IMG/VR virus record: IMGVR_UViG_3300025769_000216
Coordinates: 1 to 45,899 of that record
DNA length: 45,899 nucleotides
Strand: one strand, 5' to 3'
DNA from: a virus
Part shown: positions 1 through 5,132 of the stretch, one piece after another
Position numbering within the stretch: the stretch's first letter is position 1
Layout: each line of letters begins with the position of its first letter
Translations under genes and position numbers: made by a program
The notes under the pieces: generated by a model
Told to the model about the DNA's origin: nothing
The model's database searches: none
What the model saw: the letters and a program-made list of their open reading frames with translations, nothing else

Positions 1-2
1 TA

Positions 3-134
3 GGAATGTTTGAGAAATTAAAAGAACAAACATATCTAGAAATAAAAAAGTTCAACAAAAAACTTTTAGAGAAGTTAGAAGAAAGAGGTATGGATAAAAA
101 TTCATTTCCCTTTGTTATTAGGATGCAGAGGTAG
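3..134 (+). CDS. Hypothetical protein, possibly 5'-truncated by the window edge
   Basis: An open frame runs from the window edge to a TAG at 132-134. It could start at the ATG at 6, giving 42 residues, but the only Shine-Dalgarno-like bases (AGGA) touch that ATG. A longer gene cut by the window edge is therefore as likely. The visible peptide is rich in Lys, Glu and Leu (MFEKLKEQTYLEIKKF...) and would form an amphipathic helix or coiled coil. The next gene begins 2 bases after the stop, as expected in a compact phage operon. I do not recognise a family. Confidence 0.45.
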   Translation, partial: GMFEKLKEQTYLEIKKFNKKLLEKLEERGMDKNSFPFVIRMQR

Positions 135-136
135 TT

Positions 137-403
137 ATGGGTAGATCAACAACAAGAGATATTATTGACAATAGTTATTCAATTGATGATTTACATAGAG
201 CATTACATTTTCATTTAAATACGAACATGTATCCACCACTGCCTCAGCCTGTACAAGACAATATTACAAAGTTGTTTCATAAATTCTGGACGTCGAGTTT
301 TTCCGAGAAAAGATTTATTAAAGAGTGGGAACAAAAAATAGGTAAGAGAGATGCAATACATAAATATTCTTTCGATGAATTTTTAGTGACAGAAAAACTG
401 TAA
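137..403 (+). CDS. Hypothetical protein, 88 aa
   Basis: The ATG lies two bases after the previous stop. The soluble 88-residue product has a His- and Asn-rich middle (LHFHLNTNMYPPLPQPV) and a charged C-terminal half. It has no membrane segment or cysteine motif. It belongs to a run of same-strand short genes (3-658) ending before the first promoter-like element. The family is not recognised. I accept it as a gene because the frame is tightly packed with its neighbours and has plausible composition. Confidence 0.6.
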   Translation: MGRSTTRDIIDNSYSIDDLHRALHFHLNTNMYPPLPQPVQDNITKLFHKFWTSSFSEKRFIKEWEQKIGKRDAIHKYSFDEFLVTEKL

Positions 404-415
404 GGGGGTGAGTAA

Positions 416-658
416 TTGTCTAAAGTAAATTCATATTATCAAGACGCAAAAGAAAATATGGAATATGATTTAGAACGCGTGGAAGACTTCTTAAAGAAGT
501 GTACCGTGTTTGGTGATTATAAAAACATATCAGCGAACGATCTTAATCATAAAGATATTCAATTCTTATGTTTTAACTTTGCCAAAGAAATTATTGATAT
601 GGCAAGAATAAAACGTGAGGAATTAACTGAAGAGATTAAGTCTTTAACAAAAGACTAA
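416..658 (+). CDS. Hypothetical protein, 80 aa, TTG start
   Basis: The start is TTG at 416, chosen because a strong AGGGGGTG Shine-Dalgarno sequence ends about 7 bases upstream and no ATG fits. The product is acidic and helical (MSKVNSYYQDAKENMEYDLERV...), probably a small soluble coiled-coil protein of unknown function. Its stop at 658 is followed directly by CTGCGACAGTTTTAA, which read in frame would spell LRQF and a stop. That matches the C-terminus of the nuclease gene at 1313-1684 and suggests a duplicated relic. Confidence 0.6.
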   Translation: MSKVNSYYQDAKENMEYDLERVEDFLKKCTVFGDYKNISANDLNHKDIQFLCFNFAKEIIDMARIKREELTEEIKSLTKD

Positions 659-676
659 CTGCGACAGTTTTAACCA

Positions 677-705
677 TTTACATTATCCCGTTTATTTGGG
701 ATAAT
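677..705 (+). promoter_or_regulatory. Promoter-like element copy 1
   Basis: TTTACA at 677-682, 17-base spacer, GATAAT at 700-705. The spacer carries TCCC-N8-GGGA, so the -10 flank forms a perfect 10-bp inverted repeat (ACATTATCCC with GGGATAATGT). It is the first of six copies of a CCC-N8-RRGAT element. No coding gene lies immediately downstream; a folded non-coding stretch follows until the ATG at 957. Confidence 0.65.
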
Positions 706-711
706 GTTTTT

Positions 712-926
712 ATTCGTGGCAATCGACGACGGTTGATTGTCGGCTGACTGAACAAGCCTTTGACAGAGGGCTAAGGTACACTAATGTATTTTAAATGCTC
801 AAATGAGTAAGTTTTTACAAAGGTGGTTGTTAGTAGTTCCACATATAAACTCGAGGTTATGTCCTCACTGTATGAGATGTGGTCTGTTAATGAAAGCTTG
901 GGGGTATGAGTCACATCAAATCCCCC
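712..926 (+). ncRNA. Candidate structured RNA or long leader 1
   Basis: About 250 bases between promoter copy 1 and the ATG at 957 hold no plausible gene. They do hold consecutive hairpins: 720-727 with 732-739 (8 bp, one G-U, extendable outward), 755-760 with 765-770, 839-844 with 877-882 enclosing a GAGG/CCTC hairpin, and GGGGG 900-904 with CCCCC 922-926. The element could be a free small RNA or a long structured 5' leader of the gene at 957. It shares the ten bases GGCTAAGGTA with the larger RNA candidate at 1722-2306. No known Rfam class is recognised by eye. Confidence 0.45.
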
Positions 927-956
927 GCCGTTGCGAATACTTAGAGAGGAATAATC

Positions 957-1142
957 ATGAAAAAATTTAACGTACAAGGATTTGAAAAACAGTATTATAT
1001 TAGAACGATCGAAGCAGAAAATGAAGAGGATGCTAGAACAAAAGCATTTCTCGACGTTGAGGAAAACCATTGGACTTTTTGGGAAGAACAAGACGGAGAT
1101 GTAGAAGTGTTTGAAGTTGAAGAGGTAACTGGAGATGATTGA
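957..1142 (+). CDS. Hypothetical protein, 61 aa (weakly DpnD/PcfM-like)
   Basis: The ATG at 957 follows a clear GAGAGGA ribosome site, so this start is good. The product is acidic. Its pattern YYIRTIEAENEEDARTKAF (residues about 13-31) resembles short DpnD/PcfM-type phage and plasmid proteins, where a beta strand is followed by an EA-x-x-EEDA helix. That similarity is remembered, not computed. The last codons overlap the next gene by 8 bases (ATGATTGA), which implies translational coupling. Function unknown. Confidence 0.65.
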   Translation: MKKFNVQGFEKQYYIRTIEAENEEDARTKAFLDVEENHWTFWEEQDGDVEVFEVEEVTGDD

Positions 1143-1326
1143 ATTAAAATTAAACGATCATGAATTAATTTTTTTAACAGGACTAGTTAAAGAAGAGTTG
1201 AAAAAAGAAATAGAAGGAAGAGAAAAAAATAATAAACGCAGAAATCGTGATTGGGAAGAGCGTCTTCAGAATATTGTAAATGCTCTTATAAACTATCAAA
1301 CAGATAAACTTTATGAGCGAGAGTAA
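1135..1326 (+). CDS. Hypothetical coiled-coil protein, 63 aa
   Basis: It starts inside the end of the preceding gene (8-base overlap) and ends inside the following nuclease gene (14-base overlap), so all three genes are likely co-translated. The product is almost entirely helical and charged: KEELKKEIEGREKNNKRR in the middle and a Leu/Ile-spaced C-terminal helix. It has no membrane segment. It may be a small partner of the downstream nuclease, but only gene order suggests this. Confidence 0.6.
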   Translation: MIELKLNDHELIFLTGLVKEELKKEIEGREKNNKRRNRDWEERLQNIVNALINYQTDKLYERE

Positions 1327-1684
1327 CTTTTATAAACAATTAAGAACTAATACACCCGAGGTTCTATGGACTAGAATTGAAAATAGACACGGTGGTGGAA
1401 TTCCAGATTTGAACGGTCTTTACGACGGTCGTGATTTTTGGGTAGAGTTAAAAATTACAACGACTAATAAAGTGCGGTTGTCCCCTACCCAAATTTCATG
1501 GCATTACAATCGAAGTTGCCACGGCGGTAAAAGTTTTATTTTGGTAAAAAATACAAAGACTAAAGAAATTAAATTATTTGATAATTCTACCGTGAGATCA
1601 TTAGCGGGGGACGGATTTCAATCAGATAGTTTAATTACTTTAAAAGCACCATATGATTGGAAAGAATTGGTGCGACAGTTTTGA
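1313..1684 (+). CDS. VRR-NUC-type PD-(D/E)xK nuclease, 123 aa
   Basis: This is a small stand-alone restriction-endonuclease-fold nuclease. The sequence shows the catalytic set in order: G-I-P-D with Asp32, W-V-E-L-K with Glu45 and Lys47, then Gln60 in SPTQISW. This arrangement and the length of about 120 residues fit VRR-NUC or phage Holliday-junction-resolvase-like proteins, which cut DNA with Mg2+. In phages these may resolve replication intermediates or degrade DNA. The ATG at 1313 overlaps the upstream gene. The stop is embedded in TGCGACAGTTTTGA, which continues directly into promoter copy 2. The family call is good; the substrate is unknown. Confidence 0.8.
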   Translation: MSESNFYKQLRTNTPEVLWTRIENRHGGGIPDLNGLYDGRDFWVELKITTTNKVRLSPTQISWHYNRSCHGGKSFILVKNTKTKEIKLFDNSTVRSLAGDGFQSDSLITLKAPYDWKELVRQF

Positions 1685-1687
1685 TCA

Positions 1688-1716
1688 TTGCATTCATCCC
1701 ATTAATTTGAGATGAT
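1688..1716 (+). promoter_or_regulatory. Promoter-like element copy 2
   Basis: TTGCAT at 1688-1693, 17-base spacer containing CCCATTAATTTGA, GATGAT at 1711-1716. It overlaps the end of the nuclease gene. Its upstream 20 bases (GCGACAGTTTT..CATT) match those of copy 1, so the two loci are duplicates. It precedes the large folded RNA candidate. Confidence 0.65.
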
Positions 1717-1721
1717 GTATT

Positions 1722-2306
1722 TAGATCAAGGTATGTGTGGTCCTATCCACATCACTAGCGAGCCCAAGTATAGTGAGAGGAATATCACTTAATCTTTGTT
1801 GCAAGTGGATTATGCGCAAAGTTCCTTGATCGAACAGGGACAACAGACTATGCGTGATTGAGTTTGAGTTTCATATCCTCAAACAATAGACACGTCTATG
1901 GGACTGCCCTGTGGCTAAGGTAGTGCCAAGGTAAAAAGAAGCGAACCTTGTGTTTAAACCTAAAACTACCTACAAGTTTCCCGCGTGGAAATGAGTAGAA
2001 AAGGCAGAAGCCAACGGACTATTGCATTGAGCCAGAGGTATATGTAAGGCAAAAGCAGGCGGTTGGACGTCTACTCATAAAGTTTTATAGCGTGGTACAG
2101 GCGTGAAAAGGAACTACTTAAATCTAGTTTCAGTACGGGAAAAATGTTTAAATCATTCCCGTCCCAACGGAGTTAGCGTTGTGGGTATAAACAAAGCCAC
2201 GATATAAATGTAGCGTTAAATCCAAACACCTACGATCAATATGTTTTATGTCCCGTATTGATCGTACGAGGGTTAGCGGTGTAGGTTAGTGTTTAGTAAA
2301 CCGCTA
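1722..2306 (+). ncRNA. Large structured non-coding RNA candidate (about 585 nt)
   Basis: No credible gene lies between 1685 and 2330, but long perfect helices fill the interval: 1724-1731 with 1824-1831 (8 bp), 1735-1740 with 1747-1752, 1753-1757 with 1771-1775, 1862-1868 with 1878-1884 (7 bp), 1918-1924 with 1965-1971 enclosing 1927-1932 with 1945-1950, 1991-1999 with 2070-2078 (9 bp) enclosing 2011-2015 with 2062-2066, 2084-2095 with 2197-2208 (11 of 12) enclosing 2112-2116/2125-2129, 2135-2141/2156-2162 and 2163-2169/2177-2185, then 2231-2241 with 2256-2266 (11 bp), and 2274-2280 with 2300-2306 (7 bp). These helices nest without conflict into separate multibranched domains. Its own promoter lies just upstream. 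Size, phage context and ornate fold recall GOLLD or ROOL RNAs, but I recognise no class signature. Confidence 0.7.
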
Positions 2307-2330
2307 CGCTATTTAAAGATCGGAGTAATT

Positions 2331-2501
2331 ATGAATGAAGACGAACTAGAAAATTTGAGAGAAAGTGTAAAAGATGAACTAGAGGGAATGTCAATGAATG
2401 ACTTTTCTAACCTAGTAGAAAAATATGATCTAGGCATAGAAATAATTGACGGCATATTTTACGACGTTGTAAATAAAATTGTTGAGGAAAAAAGTAATTA
2501 A
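2331..2501 (+). CDS. Hypothetical acidic protein, 56 aa
   Basis: I place the start at ATG 2331, preceded by CGGAGTAATT. A longer in-frame start at 2289 would lie inside the final hairpins of the RNA candidate and has no ribosome site. The product is acidic and helical (MNEDELENLRESVKDELEGM...) with no cysteines or membrane segment. It probably shares the transcript started at promoter copy 2, since I see no terminator between the RNA candidate and this gene. Promoter copy 3 begins 23 bases after its stop. Function unknown. Confidence 0.6.
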   Translation: MNEDELENLRESVKDELEGMSMNDFSNLVEKYDLGIEIIDGIFYDVVNKIVEEKSN

Positions 2502-2524
2502 TAATCTCAACGTGAAATAATTAG

Positions 2525-2553
2525 TTGACTTATTCCCATTAATTTGAGATACT
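2525..2553 (+). promoter_or_regulatory. Promoter-like element copy 3
   Basis: TTGACT at 2525-2530, 17-base spacer TATTCCCATTAATTTGA, GATACT at 2548-2553. It lies about 30 bases before the DUF932 gene and shares the CCCATTAATTTGAGAT core with copies 2 and 4. The predicted leader contains the GAGG ribosome site at 2574-2577. Confidence 0.75.
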
Positions 2554-2582
2554 TAAAAAAATCATAAAAGAAAGAGGTAATC

Positions 2583-3629
2583 ATGAAAATTGAAAAAAAT
2601 TATGAATGGCAATCTATCCTTGATTTAAGCGGTAAGGGTTTAAAACAATTCAACGCGGTTGATCAAGGTTTAAACGCGACTCAGTTATTAAACAACGCGG
2701 GTTTAGATTGGAATGTGACTATGAAGCCAGTCTTTTTTCAAAATTCAAATAATGTATTTGAAAACAGTGACAAGTTTTTTTCACTGGTAAGAAAAAAAGG
2801 CAATGAGGAAGACGTCCTTGTTAGCGGGTTGACTAGTTCTTATCATGTTAATCAAAATGAAAACATGGCTAAACTAGGTGATCACTTTTCAAGAATTGCG
2901 GGCGTAAAGTTTGAACATGCTTTTGACTACGACGGCGGTAAGCGTGTCACTTTGCTAGCAAAAACCAACGGCGGTTTTAATATTGGTGACGATGTAGTTA
3001 ACAATTATTTAATGTTAAATACAAATCATACAGGGCGCGACGTCAATTCAATCAATACAACAAATATTGATATTTGGTGCTCTAATACTTTCATGCAAGC
3101 TTTGAAAGACAAAGATCAGTTTTTTATAAAACTATCTCACCGCGTTGAATATAATGATCAAGTTGAGTCTATGGTTATTAACAAAGTAAATGAAGCTTTG
3201 AAATTCAATGAGGAATACAAAGAGCAAGCGCAAGCGTTAGACACTAAACAATTGACTGAACGTGAAATGCTAAACTATTTTATTTTAGTATATTCGCCTA
3301 AAGCGTTGAGCTCTTTTTTAACCTCAAAGGGTGATTATCAATCAATGTCTTCACTTGATGCGCCTAACTTAACGCAAGTTAAACGTTGTTATGGTGTTTG
3401 GCATGATGTTATTGAAAGTAATGGCAAAATGCTGAAACTTCAAAACACTGGCAATCATGCGCGCAAAGATACAATGTGGAAGGCGTTTAATTGTATAACT
3501 TACAATGAAGACCATTTAAGAGGCGGGCGTAATTCAGTTGATAACCGTTTAAAAAATACTTTTGTAAATAACGGTATTGACAATATAAAAAATCGCGCAA
3601 TGACTGAAGCGTTGAAGCTTGTAGCTTAA
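2583..3629 (+). CDS. DUF932 family protein, 348 aa
   Basis: Full length and fitting the phage/plasmid DUF932 (TIGR03299-like) family. The diagnostic C-terminal block is present: RKDTMWKAFNCITYNEDH, then RGGRNSVDNRLKN near residues 291-330, ending in ..NRAMTEALKLVA. The N-terminal half has the usual GLDWNVTMKPVFF and WCSNTFMQAL segments. The biochemical role of the family is not established; members are common on phages and plasmids. It has its own promoter (copy 3), a GAGG ribosome site 5 bases before the ATG, and a perfect GC hairpin after the stop, so it is a single-gene unit. Codons are richer in GCG and CGC than in the genes at 137-2501. Confidence 0.85.
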   Translation: MKIEKNYEWQSILDLSGKGLKQFNAVDQGLNATQLLNNAGLDWNVTMKPVFFQNSNNVFENSDKFFSLVRKKGNEEDVLVSGLTSSYHVNQNENMAKLGDHFSRIAGVKFEHAFDYDGGKRVTLLAKTNGGFNIGDDVVNNYLMLNTNHTGRDVNSINTTNIDIWCSNTFMQALKDKDQFFIKLSHRVEYNDQVESMVINKVNEALKFNEEYKEQAQALDTKQLTEREMLNYFILVYSPKALSSFLTSKGDYQSMSSLDAPNLTQVKRCYGVWHDVIESNGKMLKLQNTGNHARKDTMWKAFNCITYNEDHLRGGRNSVDNRLKNTFVNNGIDNIKNRAMTEALKLVA

Positions 3630-3642
3630 TTAAAAATTATTA

Positions 3643-3662
3643 GCGGGGGTTAATTCCCCCGC
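3643..3662 (+). terminator. GC hairpin after the DUF932 gene
   Basis: GCGGGGG (3643-3649), loop TTAATT, CCCCCGC (3656-3662): a perfect 7-bp GC stem 14 bases after the stop. No uridine tract follows, so it may protect the 3' end or act as a weak or factor-dependent terminator rather than a classical intrinsic one. Confidence 0.5.
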
Positions 3663-3675
3663 CGTCAAATTATTC

Positions 3676-3704
3676 TTTACATTTTCCCATTAATTTGAGA
3701 TACT
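3676..3704 (+). promoter_or_regulatory. Promoter-like element copy 4
   Basis: TTTACA at 3676-3681, 17-base spacer TTTTCCCATTAATTTGA, GATACT at 3699-3704. Its core matches copy 3 over CCCATTAATTTGAGATACTTA. It drives the 84-residue gene at 3736. Confidence 0.75.
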
Positions 3705-3735
3705 TATAAAAGATCAAAAAAGAAAGTAGGTATTT

Positions 3736-3990
3736 ATGACAAATTTAAATCCAAGAGAATATACGGTAAACGATGCTAAATTTGATGAGTTGGGTATACA
3801 AGGTATTCAACGGCTTCAAATGTCTACCGCGTTAAATGGTTTAACGCTTGAAATGTCTACGGGCATGAAGTTAACCGCAAAGGCTAACGTCCTTGAAGTT
3901 CTAAGGCGGTTTATAACTGACTTACCGCGAACTAAAAAAACCGCTTTCCGTGGTTTAGTTCAATTCGGATTTTATAAAAAGCGGGTTTAA
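3736..3990 (+). CDS. Hypothetical protein, 84 aa, single-gene unit
   Basis: The ATG at 3736 follows an AAAGTAGG ribosome site and promoter copy 4. The product has an N-terminal ordered part (NPREYTVNDAKFDELGIQGIQRLQ) and a strongly basic C-terminus (LPRTKKTAFRGLVQFGFYKKRV), which could bind nucleic acid; this is inference from charge only. The last codons AAA GCG GGT form the left arm of an intrinsic terminator, so coding and termination signals overlap. GCG and CGG codons are frequent, as in the flanking DUF932 and gp88-like genes. No family recognised. Confidence 0.65.
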   Translation: MTNLNPREYTVNDAKFDELGIQGIQRLQMSTALNGLTLEMSTGMKLTAKANVLEVLRRFITDLPRTKKTAFRGLVQFGFYKKRV

Positions 3991-4007
3991 TTCCCGCTTT
4001 CTTTTTT
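3978..4007 (+). terminator. Intrinsic terminator overlapping a stop codon and the next promoter
   Basis: AAAGCGGG (3978-3985), loop TTTAATT that includes the TAA stop, CCCGCTTT (3993-4000), then CTTTTTT. The U tract is also the -35 region of promoter copy 5, so one transcription unit ends exactly where the next begins. Confidence 0.8.
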
Positions 4008-4026
4008 CCCATAAATATGAGATAAT
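3998..4026 (+). promoter_or_regulatory. Promoter-like element copy 5
   Basis: TTTCTT at 3998-4003 (poor -35), 17-base spacer TTTTCCCATAAATATGA, GATAAT at 4021-4026. Only six bases separate the -10 from the ATG at 4033 and there is no Shine-Dalgarno, so the transcript is predicted to be leaderless. Confidence 0.65.
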
Positions 4027-4032
4027 CATTTC

Positions 4033-4725
4033 ATGATCAAATTAATCAACAATTCAACAAATAGAAAAACGGGCGCTATTGCTACGACGTACAGAGCGGG
4101 CGGGCGTGATGTTTTTTCTACATGTCCCGACACTTGCGCGTTAAAGCCAATTGATAAACATGGTTCAAATAAGATTGATCAAGTTTATTTAAAAGCTTTA
4201 AAAAGCGCGGTAGTTCGGGGCGGTGTTTCGTGGACTTATTCACATTTTAAAGAATTACCAGTGAACAAAGAAAATGAAACAGTCATCAATCAATCTACTG
4301 ACACAATCAAAGAAGCTTTGGAAAGTTTCAACGCGGGGCAAGAAACGGTATACACCGCGCCCGCGTCTATGACTGATAAAGTAGATAATATTGACGGCGT
4401 TAAGCTTGTCCGTTGTCCCGCTGAATACAATGAAAAAATAAATTGTAGAAATTGCGGGAGCGGTAAGCCCCTTTGTGCTAGGCTTAAACGTAATTATATC
4501 ATTAAGTTTGTTGCACACGGTAGCCAAAAAAAGAAAATAGGCGTTCAAGATTTCAAAGGCGGTTGTTATGCTAATTCGGGCCATACGCGGTTCGCATGGC
4601 AAGATACAAGAAAGCGCAACGCTTCAAGTTATTCTGACGCTGAACGCTTAACGGGTTGGGTAAAGACTCTACCGCATGGGACATTTATTAGACACCATAT
4701 TGCGGGGGATATTGGCGATGAGTGA
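4033..4725 (+). CDS. gp88/DUF7227-like cysteine-rich phage protein with permuted motif order, 230 aa
   Basis: Motifs seen in order: CPDTC (Cys31, Cys35), WTYSHF near 67-72, the block CPAEYNEKINCRNC with Cys128, Cys138, Cys141 and Cys148, FVAHGSQKKKIG (159-170), then GGCYANSGHTRFAWQ (176-190) and IRHHIAGDIGDE (219-230). As I recall the related phage/bacterial family (often DUF7227 or gp88-like), GCYA and the H-x-SGD motif normally come before the YTH and C-x-x-C blocks, and the basic AHG-KRK end is C-terminal. Here the GCYA-to-GD segment sits at the C-terminus. The cysteines suggest metal or Fe-S binding; function is unknown. Start ATG 4033 has no ribosome site and probably a leaderless message. 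The next gene overlaps by 8 bases. Confidence 0.65.
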   Translation: MIKLINNSTNRKTGAIATTYRAGGRDVFSTCPDTCALKPIDKHGSNKIDQVYLKALKSAVVRGGVSWTYSHFKELPVNKENETVINQSTDTIKEALESFNAGQETVYTAPASMTDKVDNIDGVKLVRCPAEYNEKINCRNCGSGKPLCARLKRNYIIKFVAHGSQKKKIGVQDFKGGCYANSGHTRFAWQDTRKRNASSYSDAERLTGWVKTLPHGTFIRHHIAGDIGDE

Positions 4726-4852
4726 GAAAGAAATTATAAAATTAATTAGAGAGTGGCTTATATTAAACGTCAGGCATAACGTAGATGCTGATCTAATTGA
4801 AGACAATAAAGCCTTATTAAAAGCGATTAGAGATTGGAAAAATGAGAAATGA
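4718..4852 (+). CDS. Hypothetical protein, 44 aa
   Basis: A short gene starting at ATG 4718 inside the end of the gp88-like gene (overlap GATGAGTGA) and stopping at 4852. Its stop overlaps the ATG of the next tiny gene (ATGA). The product MSEKEIIKLIREWLILNVRH... is one amphipathic helix followed by a charged tail. The coupled overlaps on both sides support real translation. No family recognised. Confidence 0.5.
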   Translation: MSEKEIIKLIREWLILNVRHNVDADLIEDNKALLKAIRDWKNEK

Positions 4853-4920
4853 ATAACTCACTATTACTATTGACTATTTCACTAACGTTTTATCTATTCA
4901 CCATATTCGGGGGGCTTTGA
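4849..4920 (+). CDS. Tiny hydrophobic membrane peptide, 23 aa
   Basis: ATG at 4849 overlaps the previous stop as ATGA. The product MNNSLLLLTISLTFYLFTIF-GGL is essentially one transmembrane helix. It is followed with no gap by a second 23-codon hydrophobic frame. Such peptides in phages can be small holin-like, exclusion or toxin-type membrane proteins; nothing here decides which. Support rests on the coupled overlaps and coherent hydrophobicity. Confidence 0.4.
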   Translation: MNNSLLLLTISLTFYLFTIFGGL

Positions 4921-4992
4921 TTGTTGTTTCTATTCCTTAATCCTTTGGGCGCCGTTCTTTTGGCGCTCTTCATCCTAACATTTATAATATAA
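4921..4992 (+). CDS. Second tiny hydrophobic peptide, TTG start, 23 aa
   Basis: A TTG at 4921 directly after the TGA of the preceding peptide opens a frame to TAA 4990-4992. The product reads (M)LFLFLNPLGAVLLALFILTFII, again a single membrane helix, with a Pro-Leu-Gly kink. The preceding GGGGGG run (about 4909-4914) could serve as ribosome site. The start codon is weak, so this is a tentative gene, but two back-to-back membrane helices of equal length look deliberate. Confidence 0.3.
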   Translation: MLFLFLNPLGAVLLALFILTFII

Positions 4993-5017
4993 ACCTAAAT
5001 TATTGAGATCACATAAG

Positions 5018-5085
5018 ACGGGAAAAACGGGGCTATTTTAAAAAGAAAATAAGCCCCGCCCCCTTGTCCGTGGTCCGTGCTAAAC
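5018..5085 (+). ncRNA. Folded non-coding stretch before promoter copy 6
   Basis: The gap 4993-5098 has no gene. It holds GGGGC (5029-5033) pairing with GCCCC (5053-5057) with an inner ATTTT/AAAAT stem, and outer ACGG/CCGT complementarity. A degraded CCT-N8-GAGAT sequence at about 4994-5009 resembles the six promoter-like elements. It may be a small RNA or a remnant; evidence is weak. Confidence 0.25.
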
Positions 5086-5100
5086 TTTCAGAAAACATTT

Positions 5101-5129
5101 GAATAATTATCCCAATAATATAAGATTTA
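5101..5129 (+). promoter_or_regulatory. Promoter-like element copy 6 (divergent)
   Basis: CCC-N8-AAGAT core at 5111-5126 with GATTTA as -10 position (5124-5129). The -35 is poor (GAATAA, or TTGAAT two bases further upstream). The ATG of the next gene follows within 3 bases and has no Shine-Dalgarno, again suggesting a leaderless message. Confidence 0.5.
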
Positions 5130-5132
5130 ATC

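Noticed and set aside
681-710. Perfect 10-bp hairpin followed by TTTTATT read as a terminator of the 416-658 gene
   Set aside because: Most other copies of the element do not form this hairpin, while the -35/-10 spacing is kept in all six, so a promoter/operator role fits better. A dual role in this copy is not excluded.
771-1091. Minus-strand open frame of 106 codons across the first folded non-coding stretch
   Set aside because: It lies opposite the 957 gene and the hairpin region, is Phe/Ser/Cys-rich as antisense frames of Lys/Glu-rich genes are, and has no ribosome site.
1722-2306. Group I or II intron, tmRNA or RNase P RNA
   Set aside because: No split gene flanks it, and I could not find the conserved group I core, a group II domain V, a tmRNA tag frame or RNase P signature sequences.
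2289-2330. Upstream start for the 56-residue gene
   Set aside because: The extra codons fall in the last hairpins of the RNA candidate and lack a ribosome site; CGGAG precedes the ATG at 2331.
4718-4852. Frameshifted continuation of the gp88-like gene
   Set aside because: The 44-residue product shows none of the missing family motifs, and the motifs expected after the GD segment are present earlier in the gp88-like protein itself.
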